Positions 8,787 through 16,320 are shown, counted from the stretch's first letter. The stretch is DNA of 16,516 nucleotides from Bacteroidota bacterium (GCA_030613125.1 JAUWMO010000037.1:1-16516), one strand, 5' to 3'. Program-made: numbers and translations. The notes: generated by a model not told the origin, from the sequence alone.

Positions 8787-8969
8787 AAGTATAGAATTAT
8801 GGATTAGTGATGTGAAAAAAATTGTCGCCTAATTTATGAATAATAATATTATTTAAAAGCAATGAAGAAAAATCATCCTGTTTTGCAAATGGTTTGACGG
8901 GAAAATTGAAATATGGCATGACCTTTTTTGTCCGTCCCTGTGATGCAGGGTAAAATTAAAAGTATTTTA

Positions 8970-8977
8970 TAATTTTG
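8970..8977 (+). promoter_or_regulatory. Candidate Bacteroidota -7 element for yebC
   Basis: TAATTTTG fits the TAnnTTTG -7 consensus of the Bacteroidota primary sigma factor and lies 41 bases before the yebC start. I could not find a clear TTTG -33 box at the expected distance, so the call is tentative. A short CCCTG/CAGGG hairpin (8936-8950) lies just upstream. Confidence 0.35.
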
Positions 8978-9017
8978 GAGTGTAATTTAATATATGTAAT
9001 AAACAAAGTATAATAAT

Positions 9018-9764
9018 ATGTCAGGTCATAGCAAATGGTCTTCAATAAAGAGGAAAAAAGGAACTGCTGATGCCAGGCGTTCTAAAATTTTTTCCAAAAT
9101 TGTGAAAGAAATCCAGATAGCTGTTAAGGAAAGTGGTCCTGATCCTGAATCGAATCCTCGTCTAAGACTTGCTATCCAGAATGCTAAAGGGGCCAATATG
9201 CCGAAGGATAATATATCACGGGCCATCAATAAAGCCTCAAGTGAAGGGGCTAGTTATCAGGAAGTTAGTTTTGAAGGGTATGGCCCTGGCGGCATTGCTG
9301 TATTTATTGAGTGTCTGACTGATAATAATAACCGAACCGTTAGTACAATCAGATCTATATTTGCAAAAAAAGGAGGTAATCTGGGAACTAACGGATCATT
9401 GAGTTTTCTTTTTGACCGTAAAGGGGTATTCACTATTCCTAAGGGTGATATTGACCCGGATGAGTTTGAACTTGAAATAATTGATGCCGGTGCTGAAGAA
9501 ATTGAAGATGAAAATGAATTTTTTGTAATCACTACAGCTCTTGAAGATTTTGGAAATGTTCAGAAGAAGTTGGAAAAGTTAAATGTTCAGGCAGAGAATG
9601 CCGAATTGCAGCGAATTCCAAATAACACAACTGAATTGGATACCGAAACTGCCCTAAAATTCCTAAAAATGGTTGAAACATTTGAAGATGATGATGATGT
9701 ACAGAATGTCTATCATAATCTGGAGATGACAGACGAGTTAATAAAAATTCTTGAAAACGAGTAA
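9018..9764 (+). CDS. yebC: YebC/PmpR family regulatory protein
   Basis: This is a 248-residue cytoplasmic protein of standard length. The N-terminus MSGHSKWSSIKRKKGTAD is the family hallmark. It is followed by RSKIFSKIVKEI, a NPRLRLAIQNAKGANMPKDN segment (about 46-65) and EGYGPGGIAVFIECLTDN (about 86-103). The tail has the usual acidic run and a NVYHNLEM ending. Members were described as DNA-binding transcriptional regulators; more recent work on YebC/TACO1 relatives points to ribosome-associated help in translating proline-rich stretches. Which role applies here cannot be told from sequence. It diverges from the protease gene across 231 bases and is followed, 82 bases on, by a lipoprotein gene. 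Confidence 0.95.
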   Translation: MSGHSKWSSIKRKKGTADARRSKIFSKIVKEIQIAVKESGPDPESNPRLRLAIQNAKGANMPKDNISRAINKASSEGASYQEVSFEGYGPGGIAVFIECLTDNNNRTVSTIRSIFAKKGGNLGTNGSLSFLFDRKGVFTIPKGDIDPDEFELEIIDAGAEEIEDENEFFVITTALEDFGNVQKKLEKLNVQAENAELQRIPNNTTELDTETALKFLKMVETFEDDDDVQNVYHNLEMTDELIKILENE

Positions 9765-9846
9765 GTTTTTATCCGATTGTGAGGATGGATTTTATGGCAG
9801 CAAAAGTTTTAGCTTGAAAATTATCTATTTTAGGTTTTTATATATA

Positions 9847-10311
9847 ATGAAAAAATTCATAAATATTCAATTTGTTCTTATTGGAATTATTGTAATTTCA
9901 GTAATCAGTTGTTCTGGCTTTAAAAGCATGGTTGTGGGTGAAGTACAGGAGATAAAATTCACTCATTTTATTGATGGAAAATTGGGATTAAAAGTTTATA
10001 TACCTATAGATAATCCATCTAATATGAACCTGAAGGTTACAGATGTTAATCTGAAAATAGCACTAAACAATATTCCCGTGGGAAAGATCACGAACTATGA
10101 TAAAGTTTTAATTAAAAAGCGGTCAGAAGATGTATATGCCTTTCCTCTGGATGTGGAACTGGAAAGTTTATCAAAAGGGGTACAGGTTTTACTTATGTTG
10201 ACAGGCAAAGGGAAAGCAAATCTTGAGGTAAACGGGCATTTAAAAGGTAAATTTCTGTTAACAAAAGTAACTATTCCGGTGTATTCGAAAAGTGAAGTGA
10301 AAATATATTGA
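9847..10311 (+). CDS. Small lipoprotein with LEA type 2 (WHy)-like pattern
   Basis: The reading frame is open from 9751, overlapping yebC. I place the start at the ATG at 9847 because it directly begins a lipoprotein signal peptide: MKKF, a hydrophobic core, then the lipobox VISC with the lipidated Cys near residue 20. That gives a 154-residue protein. The mature part contains VYIPIDNPSNMNLKVTDVNL, followed by INNIPVGKI-like strands and a closing run of beta strands. An 'xxNPSNxxLxVxxVxLxI' sequence is the signature of LEA-2/WHy domains, seen in small bacterial lipoproteins. It is likely anchored to the periplasmic or outer-membrane face. Function is unknown; the LEA-2 assignment is moderate, and the lipoprotein call is strong. 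Confidence 0.72.
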   Translation: MKKFINIQFVLIGIIVISVISCSGFKSMVVGEVQEIKFTHFIDGKLGLKVYIPIDNPSNMNLKVTDVNLKIALNNIPVGKITNYDKVLIKKRSEDVYAFPLDVELESLSKGVQVLLMLTGKGKANLEVNGHLKGKFLLTKVTIPVYSKSEVKIY

Positions 10312-10413
10312 ATATATGAATGGAGCAAGAGAATATAATTATTAGTTATCTTTCTTAAATTGAGTATAAATTTTTACTATTTTTATCATTGAACAAAATC
10401 ATTATCCAAAATC

Positions 10414-11259
10414 ATGGCCATGAAAAATATCCTAGTTCCTGTCGATTTTTCAAAAGATTCCATCAATGCTCTTGAACATGCTATTGTTATTGCAAATAAA
10501 GTCAAAGCCAGTTTGAGGGTTATTCATGTCAGAAAAGATAAGAATTACGATGAACCTTTTATAATTCATGCAAAAGAAAAAGAATACGGAAAGACGGTCC
10601 GGGAATTTTGTAAAGATATTATTAAAGAGTACCAACCGAAATATAAAGGAGGTGGCAACTTTGATTATTTGGTACGGGTTGGAAAAATTTATAAGGTAAT
10701 TACTGATCAGGCTAAATTAGACAAGTCTTTTCTTATTATGATGGGAACTCATGGTGTATCTGGCTTTGAAGAACTATGGCTGGGAAGTAACTCATACCGG
10801 GTAGTAGGTAAAGCTCCGTGTCCTGTAATTACTGTCAGGCATGGTTTTAAGAGAAAAAAAATATCGAAAATTATATTACCGATTGATGCACACAGGGAAA
10901 CAAGGATAAAAGTGCCATTCACCGCTGAACTTGCAGCAGCATTTGGGGCTGAAGTACATGTTATATCTGTTAGAACAACTAACAAAGCCGAAATAGTTAA
11001 ACGGCTCAAAAATTATGTTACTCAAACATCCGAGTACCTTGTGAAAAGGGATATCAAAGTTGTTAAGGATGACGTTAAAGGAAGCGGTATTGCTGATATC
11101 ACTTACACTTATGGTGTTCATGTTGGTGCAGAACTTGTTTCCATAGTCAGTAACCAGCGAGGGACTCCGGTAAATATGACTATTAGCACCACTGCACAAC
11201 AAATGGTTAACCATTCGCCAATACCGGTATTAAGTATACATCCTGATTACATTAAATAA
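10414..11259 (+). CDS. Universal stress protein, two UspA domains in tandem
   Basis: This 281-residue cytoplasmic protein consists of two Usp domains. Domain 1 (about 1-146) starts with KNILVPVDFSKDSINALEHA and carries the nucleotide-binding motif G-T-H-G (111-114), nine residues, then G-S (124-125), followed by APCPVITVRHG. That is the complete G-x2-G-x9-G-S pattern of ATP-binding Usp proteins. Domain 2 (about 150-281) starts with ISKIILPIDAHRETRIKVP and ends in HSPIPVLSIHP, but its binding loop is degenerate (VSNQRGTPVNM), so only the first half is likely to bind nucleotide. Start MAMKN at 10414; a second ATG at 10420 is equally possible. The SPOR gene begins three bases after its stop codon, implying one transcript. 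Confidence 0.9.
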   Translation: MAMKNILVPVDFSKDSINALEHAIVIANKVKASLRVIHVRKDKNYDEPFIIHAKEKEYGKTVREFCKDIIKEYQPKYKGGGNFDYLVRVGKIYKVITDQAKLDKSFLIMMGTHGVSGFEELWLGSNSYRVVGKAPCPVITVRHGFKRKKISKIILPIDAHRETRIKVPFTAELAAAFGAEVHVISVRTTNKAEIVKRLKNYVTQTSEYLVKRDIKVVKDDVKGSGIADITYTYGVHVGAELVSIVSNQRGTPVNMTISTTAQQMVNHSPIPVLSIHPDYIK

Positions 11260-11262
11260 CTG

Positions 11263-11736
11263 ATGTGCCGATCACTTTTTTTGATGTTATTGATTTTAAC
11301 TTCTGTACTACCTGTTTATTCTCAGGAAGACAGATATAATGGAACGGATTCAAAGATCGGTGATCGTGGAATGTACCAACATGAAGGTACTTTTAATCTG
11401 TATCAGGATGAAAGACTGGATTTAATGTTAAGCAGGTTCATAAACTTGAACCATGCTGGAAACGGTATGCCGGGATACCGGATCCAGATATTTTTTGGTT
11501 CCGGACGGTCGGCCAGAGAAAGTGCCTTTGAAGCAAAAGCCAAATTTATTTCAGACTTTCCTGATGTGCCCGCCTATGTTGAATACCAAACACCTTATCA
11601 TAAAGTTAGAGTGGGAGATTTCAGAACAAAACAGGAAGCTTATGCCCTTTTCCAGAAACTGCGAAACAAGTTTCCAAATGCATATATTACACCACTAACT
11701 ACAATTAATTTACCACCACTAAATGGTGATTCCTGA
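11263..11736 (+). CDS. Secreted SPOR-domain protein
   Basis: This 157-residue protein has a signal peptide (MCRSLFLMLLILTSVLPVYS, cut near residue 20-21), a variable stretch to about 68, and a SPOR domain from about 70 to 145. The SPOR features are GYRIQIFFGSGRSARESAF, then VEYQTPYHKVRVGDFRTKQE, then AYALFQKLRNKFPNAYI. SPOR domains bind denuded glycan strands of peptidoglycan, so it probably acts at the cell wall in the periplasm. There are no further membrane or enzymatic segments. The gene is three bases downstream of the Usp gene. After its stop there is a gene-poor gap of 547 bases. Confidence 0.87.
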   Translation: MCRSLFLMLLILTSVLPVYSQEDRYNGTDSKIGDRGMYQHEGTFNLYQDERLDLMLSRFINLNHAGNGMPGYRIQIFFGSGRSARESAFEAKAKFISDFPDVPAYVEYQTPYHKVRVGDFRTKQEAYALFQKLRNKFPNAYITPLTTINLPPLNGDS

Positions 11737-11865
11737 TTTTTTCAGCACAAATATCCAGGCAGGTATATTCTTATTGGCTGAATCACGGATTTGTTTTAAG
11801 AACATAGTTTCACAAATTGATTAAAAAAATTTTTAATTTTCAGGTTTCATAAATAATTAGTTAAT

Positions 11866-12086
11866 AGTCGGCAGTCGGCAGTCAACAAAAAAGCAAATAA
11901 CAATCAAACAATTATAACACAATGGAAACTGGATTTAGAAATTTAACTGTGAATATATACCAAAAGAAATTTTTGATGATTTCAATAAACGATCAGAAGA
12001 AATCGGACGATTACTTAATCACATTCCCGATAAATCGGGACTGAAAAGTATAAATAGCCCAGTCTTCAGATTGCCGACTGCCGACT
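11866..12086. repeat. 15-bp inverted repeat pair framing a gene remnant
   Basis: AGTCGGCAGTCGGCA (11866-11880) and its exact reverse complement (12072-12086) enclose the four-helix-bundle remnant. The left copy continues as a third partial GTCGGCA-type unit (to 11883). The right copy sits within a further CTTCAG (12064-12069)/CTGAAG (12085-12090) dyad. The unit is a tandem AGTCGGC heptamer. Such repeats are familiar next to four-helix-bundle genes in Bacteroidota, but that recollection should be checked. Confidence 0.75.
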
Positions 12087-12088
12087 GA
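11922..12088 (+). pseudogene. Remnant of a four-helix-bundle (S23/IVP-like) protein gene
   Basis: The ATG at 11922 begins METGFRNLTV, which resembles the usual start of small four-helix-bundle proteins related to the 23S rRNA intervening-sequence protein. The frame runs on only to a stop after 40 codons. In another frame, from 11951, the sequence reads EYIPKEIFDDFNKRSEEIGR then LLNH, which resembles the C-terminal helix of the same family, and ends at 12088 inside the right inverted repeat. The about 100 residues that should join these ends are missing. The simplest reading is a large internal deletion plus frame change. The assignment rests on two short matches and is moderate. Confidence 0.55.
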
Positions 12089-12093
12089 AGATT

Positions 12094-12155
12094 GCCCGCC
12101 CGAACGTACCCCGTCCGAATGGCTTCAGCCGGGCGGACGTTCGGTACGGGCGGGC
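12094..12155. repeat. GC-rich imperfect palindrome
   Basis: GCCCGCCCG (12094-12102) is the exact complement of CGGGCGGGC (12147-12155). Inside, CGAACGT (12101-12107) pairs with ACGTTCG (12137-12143) and CCGTCCG nearly pairs with CGGGCGG, around a loop containing GGCTTCAGCC. The result is a long hairpin far richer in GC than anything nearby. It may be a dispersed repeat of the genome. A terminator role is unlikely because no T-run follows. Confidence 0.65.
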
Positions 12156-12244
12156 CGACTTAAAAATGCAAAGTATAATGAAATTAGCCATTTTCAAGCC
12201 ATAAACATTGAAATCCCGATACAATAAATTATCAGATGATTGAT

Positions 12245-12252
12245 TATTTTTG
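12245..12252 (+). promoter_or_regulatory. Candidate Bacteroidota -7 element for the PurF-like gene
   Basis: TATTTTTG fits the TAnnTTTG consensus and lies 32 bases before the start codon at 12284. No convincing -33 box was found at the expected distance. Confidence 0.35.
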
Positions 12253-12283
12253 TTTACCGTGTTAGAAAATAATCTGTTTCCTT

Positions 12284-14185
12284 ATGAGTGACTCTATTAA
12301 ACATGAATGTGGTATTGCCCTGGTAAGGTTACTTAAACCTCTTGAGTATTACAAAGTTAAGTATGGGTCCTGGATGTATGGATTGCAAAAATTGTATCTT
12401 CTTATGGAGAAACAGCATAATCGGGGGCAGGACGGAGCCGGAGCAGTTTGTTTGAAGATTGGACTTGGTGCTGGTAAAAAATATATACACAGACATCGTT
12501 CGAATAAATCAAATCCGATACAGCTAATTTTTAATAAAATTAACGGGGAGTTCTCTTCTTTTTCACAGAATAATAAAGATCTGATAAATGATCCTGACTG
12601 GGCAAAAGAAAATTTACCATTTGCTGGCGAACTTTACCTTGGACATCTCAGGTATGGTACATATGGAAAACATAATATTGAGCTTGTTCATCCTGTGATG
12701 AGAGAAAATAACTGGAGATCCAGAAACCTGGTTTTAGCTGGCAATTTCAATCTTACCAACGTTGATGAATTATTCCAGATACTGATTGACGTAGGACAAA
12801 ATCCAAAAGACTTTTCTGATACTGTTACTGTTCTGGAAAATGTGGGGCATTACCTTGATAATGAGAACCAAAAATTATTTGATTGTTATAAGGAACAAGG
12901 TTATAGCAACAAGGAAATCTCACCATTAATTGAAAGAAACCTTGATACATCAAAAGTTTTGAAAAATGCAAGCAGTAAATGGGATGGTGGCTATGCTATT
13001 GGTGGTTTATTAGGACACGGTGATTCTTTTATAGTACGGGATCCATGGAGTATAAGGCCAGCTTTTTATTACTATGATGATGAGATTTTTGTTGTGGCTT
13101 CTGAGCGTCCGGTCATACAAACTGTTATGAATACCTCTTATAAGGAAGTCAAAGAGGTTCCACAGGGATCTGTTGTAGTTGTAACGGCCATGGGAGAAAT
13201 TTCAATTTCTGAAGTTAGGAAGCCACAGGAGAAGAAAGCATGTTCGTTTGAACGAATTTATTTTTCAAGGGGAAGTGATAAGGATATTTACCGGGAAAGA
13301 AAAAAACTGGGACAATTTCTTGTAAATGACATTTTAAGAACGGTAGACCATGATCTTGAAAATACTGTATTCTCCTTCATTCCAAATACTGCAGAAACTG
13401 CATTTTACGGGATGATAAAAGGGATGGAAGATTATATGAATGATTTGAAGATCAGGAAAATAAAGGAAATGAAAAGTTCGGTTTCACGAAATGAGCTAGA
13501 TAAAATCATTCATTTGCGGCTCAGGGTAGAAAAAATAGCGGTGAAAGATGTAAAATTAAGAACGTTTATTGCCCAGGATCAGGGAAGGGAAGATCTGGTT
13601 GGACACGTTTATGATATTACTTATGGTACAGTTCGGGAAGGTACAGATAATCTTGTTATTATTGATGATTCAATTGTAAGGGGAACCACTCTTAAAATGA
13701 GTATAATTAAAATACTTGACAGATTGAATCCAAAAAAAATAATTATCGTTTCTTCTTCACCTCAAATAAGGTATCCCGATTGTTATGGAATTGATATGGC
13801 AAAACTGACTGATTTTATAGCATTTAAAGCTGCTATAAGCCTCCTGAAAAAGAATGGGAAAGAGAACCTTATCAATACAGTTTATCAAAAATCCAAACTG
13901 CAGGAAAAATTACCCAAAGAAGAAATAGTAAACTATGTTAAAGGAATTTATGAACCTTTTACTACTGACGAAATTTCTAATGAGATTGCATGTTTACTTA
14001 AAACAAATGATATTAGGGCCGAACTGGAAATTGTATACCAGACTATTGAGAATTTACATAAGGCCTGCCCTGAAAACCTTGGAGACTGGTATTTTACTGG
14101 CGATTATCCCACTCCTGGTGGAAACAAGGTTGTAAATACTTCATTTATTAATTTTATTGAGGGTAGAAATCAAAGAGCTTATTAA
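12284..14185 (+). CDS. Amidophosphoribosyltransferase-like protein (PurF-like, class II glutamine amidotransferase + PRTase)
   Basis: This is a 633-residue cytoplasmic protein. The N-terminal glutaminase half has KHECGIALVRL, so the nucleophile should be Cys9 after an eight-residue propeptide, then NRGQDGAGAV (46-55), GHLRYGTYG, a variant LAGNFNLTN oxyanion loop, SDTVTVLEN and RDPWSIRP. The second half has FSRGSDKDIYRERKKLGQ and the PRPP-binding loop IIDDSIVRGTT (459-469). PurF makes phosphoribosylamine from PRPP and glutamine, the first committed step of purine synthesis. The protein exceeds ordinary PurF (about 470-510 residues) by more than 100 residues, with inserts and a long C-terminal tail. 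Long versions are common in Bacteroidota, and some genomes also have a standard PurF. It could be the true enzyme or a paralogue. No purine genes adjoin it here. Confidence 0.82.
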   Translation: MSDSIKHECGIALVRLLKPLEYYKVKYGSWMYGLQKLYLLMEKQHNRGQDGAGAVCLKIGLGAGKKYIHRHRSNKSNPIQLIFNKINGEFSSFSQNNKDLINDPDWAKENLPFAGELYLGHLRYGTYGKHNIELVHPVMRENNWRSRNLVLAGNFNLTNVDELFQILIDVGQNPKDFSDTVTVLENVGHYLDNENQKLFDCYKEQGYSNKEISPLIERNLDTSKVLKNASSKWDGGYAIGGLLGHGDSFIVRDPWSIRPAFYYYDDEIFVVASERPVIQTVMNTSYKEVKEVPQGSVVVVTAMGEISISEVRKPQEKKACSFERIYFSRGSDKDIYRERKKLGQFLVNDILRTVDHDLENTVFSFIPNTAETAFYGMIKGMEDYMNDLKIRKIKEMKSSVSRNELDKIIHLRLRVEKIAVKDVKLRTFIAQDQGREDLVGHVYDITYGTVREGTDNLVIIDDSIVRGTTLKMSIIKILDRLNPKKIIIVSSSPQIRYPDCYGIDMAKLTDFIAFKAAISLLKKNGKENLINTVYQKSKLQEKLPKEEIVNYVKGIYEPFTTDEISNEIACLLKTNDIRAELEIVYQTIENLHKACPENLGDWYFTGDYPTPGGNKVVNTSFINFIEGRNQRAY

Positions 14186-14312
14186 CTTCTGAGTTTCGCA
14201 ATGGGACACTCAAAGTTGCAAAACTAAAAACCATAAATCGCTATCAGACTGTTTATTAAGAGGGTTAATAATCTATTTTTCAAGAAGTGCGGAAAACAGG
14301 AAAAGGATTACT

Positions 14313-15260
14313 TTATTCTGTAGGTATTTCGTAATCTTCGCGATAAGAGGCAAGATGACGGTTGATCTTTGAAACATACATATCTTTGAGAGTTATCATA
14401 ATTCCTGTTTCCTCAACATCTCCAAAATGGTGATTAATCACTGTTCCAAAGGTTTTCATAGTGGGAGACAGGTTCATGTAAGCATTGATCAAAGGGGGAA
14501 TGTTTTCTCCCATGTTTCTAACTTTTTGGGATAAGATCCTGTAATCTTTCTTATGGTTCTTTCCAATAAAGATTGAATCCAGCTTTTCTTTATCCAGGTC
14601 AAGCTGTAAAGGCTCAAATGGAATGAGAAGATTCTCATGATCTCCAAAATGTTTGTGCAGGAAATAAAGGATCATATCTCTGGCTTCCCGGTTAAAGTGC
14701 GGATACATAGTAACTTTACCAAAAAAAAACCGGATATTCGGATTGTTGATCACCAAAGCTCCCAGCCCGTCCCAAAGATTATCAAGTGCAAATAATCCTT
14801 TCCGTGAAGTTCCGGTTGATTGATAAGCCGGTGGAACAAATGACCTGCCGAGTTCCATTAAATGAGGTAAATATCTGTTTATAAACTTTGGTGAAAATTT
14901 AAATAGTTGTGAAGTGGCCAACTTAGGGTAATCATTGCAATCTTTAATAGCTTTCTTACAAAAATAAAACCTGTATCCTCCAAGAATTTCTTTGTCACGG
15001 GGACTCCATACAAAGAGTTGCTGATATGCATCCTCCATGGTGTCGAATTCATCGAGATCGCAATCTTTTCCGGTACCTCCACCGGCATTTCTGAAAGTTA
15101 GTTCGCGTAACCTGCCTATTTCTCTGAGAATTAATGGAGTTTCATGATATGTGGTAAGATAAACCTTGTTTCCTCCATAGTTAGTTTCTCTTAAAAAAGA
15201 AGCATGCTTAATCTCTTTTTCAAGATCTTCTTTTGGAACCGGAGGAATAATTTCTAGCAT
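14313..15260 (-). CDS. GNAT-type N-acyltransferase, OlsB/GlsB-like (amino-acid lipid synthesis)
   Basis: I prefer the ATG at 15260 (MLEIIPPVPKEDL; 315 residues) to a TTG eight codons upstream. The protein is cytoplasmic or membrane-peripheral, without a signal peptide. Segments of the hemolysin/OlsB-type acyltransferase family (Acetyltransf_5) are visible: LRELTFRNAGGGTGKDCDLDEFD (about 51-73), KEILGGYRF, then LMELGRSFVPPAYQ (about 134-147) and LWDGLGALVINNP. These enzymes transfer a 3-hydroxyacyl group from acyl carrier protein to the amino group of ornithine or glycine, giving the lyso-lipid. The O-acyltransferase gene lies 67 bases upstream on the same strand (43 to the TTG), matching the GlsB/GlsA pair of Bacteroides glycine lipid synthesis. 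Glycine rather than ornithine is inferred from phylum only. Confidence 0.78.
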   Translation of the reverse strand: MLEIIPPVPKEDLEKEIKHASFLRETNYGGNKVYLTTYHETPLILREIGRLRELTFRNAGGGTGKDCDLDEFDTMEDAYQQLFVWSPRDKEILGGYRFYFCKKAIKDCNDYPKLATSQLFKFSPKFINRYLPHLMELGRSFVPPAYQSTGTSRKGLFALDNLWDGLGALVINNPNIRFFFGKVTMYPHFNREARDMILYFLHKHFGDHENLLIPFEPLQLDLDKEKLDSIFIGKNHKKDYRILSQKVRNMGENIPPLINAYMNLSPTMKTFGTVINHHFGDVEETGIMITLKDMYVSKINRHLASYREDYEIPTE

Positions 15261-15327
15261 AACAGAGAATTTGACTAATATCAAAAATACAAATAAATTA
15301 AAGAAAACAGGAATATAATCAACATAC

Positions 15328-16137
15328 TTACATATTATGAACTAAATTCCGAAGCCTGTCAGACCATTCCTGTGTTGATAATCCTGAATTTGAAAGTGTC
15401 TGAAAAGAAATTGGTTTTCCATATGTCATAGTCAGACTTTCCCCTTTTTGCTTAAACATCTCATCAGGCAGGTAAACCATTTCAAAATTGGATTTAATTC
15501 CAATAAACTCACGAAAATTTGCCAGATTATAAAAGAAATTTGAATTCCTTCCGGAGAAATGAACAGGAATAATATCCCTTTTATGCTTGATGGCTTTTGT
15601 AACAAAATTTTTTTTCCATTCAAGATCCTTTATTTCCCCTTTCTGTTTTCTGGAACATAATCCTGCCGGGAAATAAAGGATTTGTACATCTGAGGCATAT
15701 GCTTCTTCAATCAGCTTTGCAGATTCTTTAGCTTGTACGCCGTGTTTATTTATAGGTAAAAAAATATTATTCAGATTTTTGATGTTTAGTAAAAGATCAT
15801 TTACAGGAAATTTTACATCTGGGAAAAGTTTTCCGACTTCCTGTATAAACACCAGTCCATCAAGTCCTCCGAGAGGATGGTTGGCTGCAAATATGAACCT
15901 TCCCTTATCCGGAACATTTTCTATTCCAAATACCTTATATCGAATTCCCATTATATTTAGAACATTTCTGATAAACTCAGGTCCCTCAAGATGTTCTGAG
16001 ACTTTTATCACTTCATTTATCTCATCCTGATGAATTATCCTTTTTAGATATGAAATTACAAATCGGGGTAAAGCTTTCAGGAGTCTGGGATTCTTGTTTC
16101 TTATAACTTTTTCTATATCAATGAATTTCGTCGGCAT
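15328..16137 (-). CDS. PlsC-type lysophospholipid acyltransferase, GlsA-like
   Basis: This 269-residue protein has the acyltransferase core FAANHPLGGLDGL with H87 and D93. The spacing is H-x5-D rather than the H-x4-D of classical PlsC, as seen in the hemolysin-type acyltransferases of amino-acid lipid pathways. Further family blocks are NNIFLPINKHG (about 123-133), LYFPAGLCSRKQKG (154-167) and DIIPVHFSGRNSNFFYN. No clear transmembrane helix is visible, so it is likely peripheral on the inner face of the cytoplasmic membrane. With the GNAT protein downstream it should add the second, ester-linked acyl chain to lyso-glycine or lyso-ornithine lipid. It starts an operon divergent from mraZ with 219 bases between. 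Confidence 0.8.
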   Translation of the reverse strand: MPTKFIDIEKVIRNKNPRLLKALPRFVISYLKRIIHQDEINEVIKVSEHLEGPEFIRNVLNIMGIRYKVFGIENVPDKGRFIFAANHPLGGLDGLVFIQEVGKLFPDVKFPVNDLLLNIKNLNNIFLPINKHGVQAKESAKLIEEAYASDVQILYFPAGLCSRKQKGEIKDLEWKKNFVTKAIKHKRDIIPVHFSGRNSNFFYNLANFREFIGIKSNFEMVYLPDEMFKQKGESLTMTYGKPISFQTLSNSGLSTQEWSDRLRNLVHNM

Positions 16138-16164
16138 TTTGAATTATTTTATATGAGCCGGTTG

Positions 16165-16183
16165 TGAACCCTCTGGCGGTTCA
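16165..16183. other. Short hairpin upstream of the GlsA-like gene
   Basis: TGAACC (16165-16170) and GGTTCA (16178-16183) form a 6-bp stem with a 7-base loop, 28 bases before the minus-strand start at 16137. It could be in the leader or be a protein-binding site. The stem is short and chance is possible. Confidence 0.3.
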
Positions 16184-16285
16184 ATAAGGGATCTAAAATT
16201 AAAAAAAACATCCAAACAATTGAGATACAACACTAAAAAATAAAAATTATTGACTTAAATAGTTAATTAAAAATTATCAACAAAG

Positions 16286-16320
16286 TGGGAAAAAATGGGT
16301 ACAGGTGGTATAAAGTGGGA
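16286..16320 (+). promoter_or_regulatory. MraZ operator: four TGGG-type boxes at 10-bp spacing
   Basis: TGGGA (16286), TGGGT (16296), TGGTA (16306) and TGGGA (16316) are exactly 10 bases apart and lie 37-71 bases before mraZ. The first and last are preceded by AAAG. MraZ proteins bind arrays of TGGGN boxes separated by 5 bases (AAAGTGG repeats in mollicutes) and repress their own dcw operon. The match in box, spacing and place is strong. Confidence 0.85.

Larger units (their letters stand above)
11737..12283. other. 547-base gene-poor interval with a decayed repeat cassette
   Basis: This interval holds no intact gene. Its left part (11737-11860) is plain AT-rich DNA. Positions 11866-12155 contain paired inverted repeats, a broken four-helix-bundle gene and a GC-rich hairpin. 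From about 12160 to 12283 it is the leader and promoter region of the PurF-like gene. Confidence 0.7.

Noticed and set aside
8936..8950. CCCTG/CAGGG hairpin as a terminator
   Set aside because: The stem is only 5 bp, there is no T-run, and it lies between divergent genes where no transcript should end.
9751..9846. N-terminal 32-codon extension of the lipoprotein overlapping yebC
   Set aside because: The lipoprotein signal peptide begins exactly at the ATG at 9847; an extension would bury it.
11866..11883. Heptamer repeats as a CRISPR remnant
   Set aside because: Units are 7 bp and directly abutting, with no spacers and no cas genes.
11922..12044. 40-codon open frame as a real small gene
   Set aside because: After the first ten codons it is an out-of-frame reading of the four-helix-bundle C-terminal helix, so it looks like debris of a deletion.
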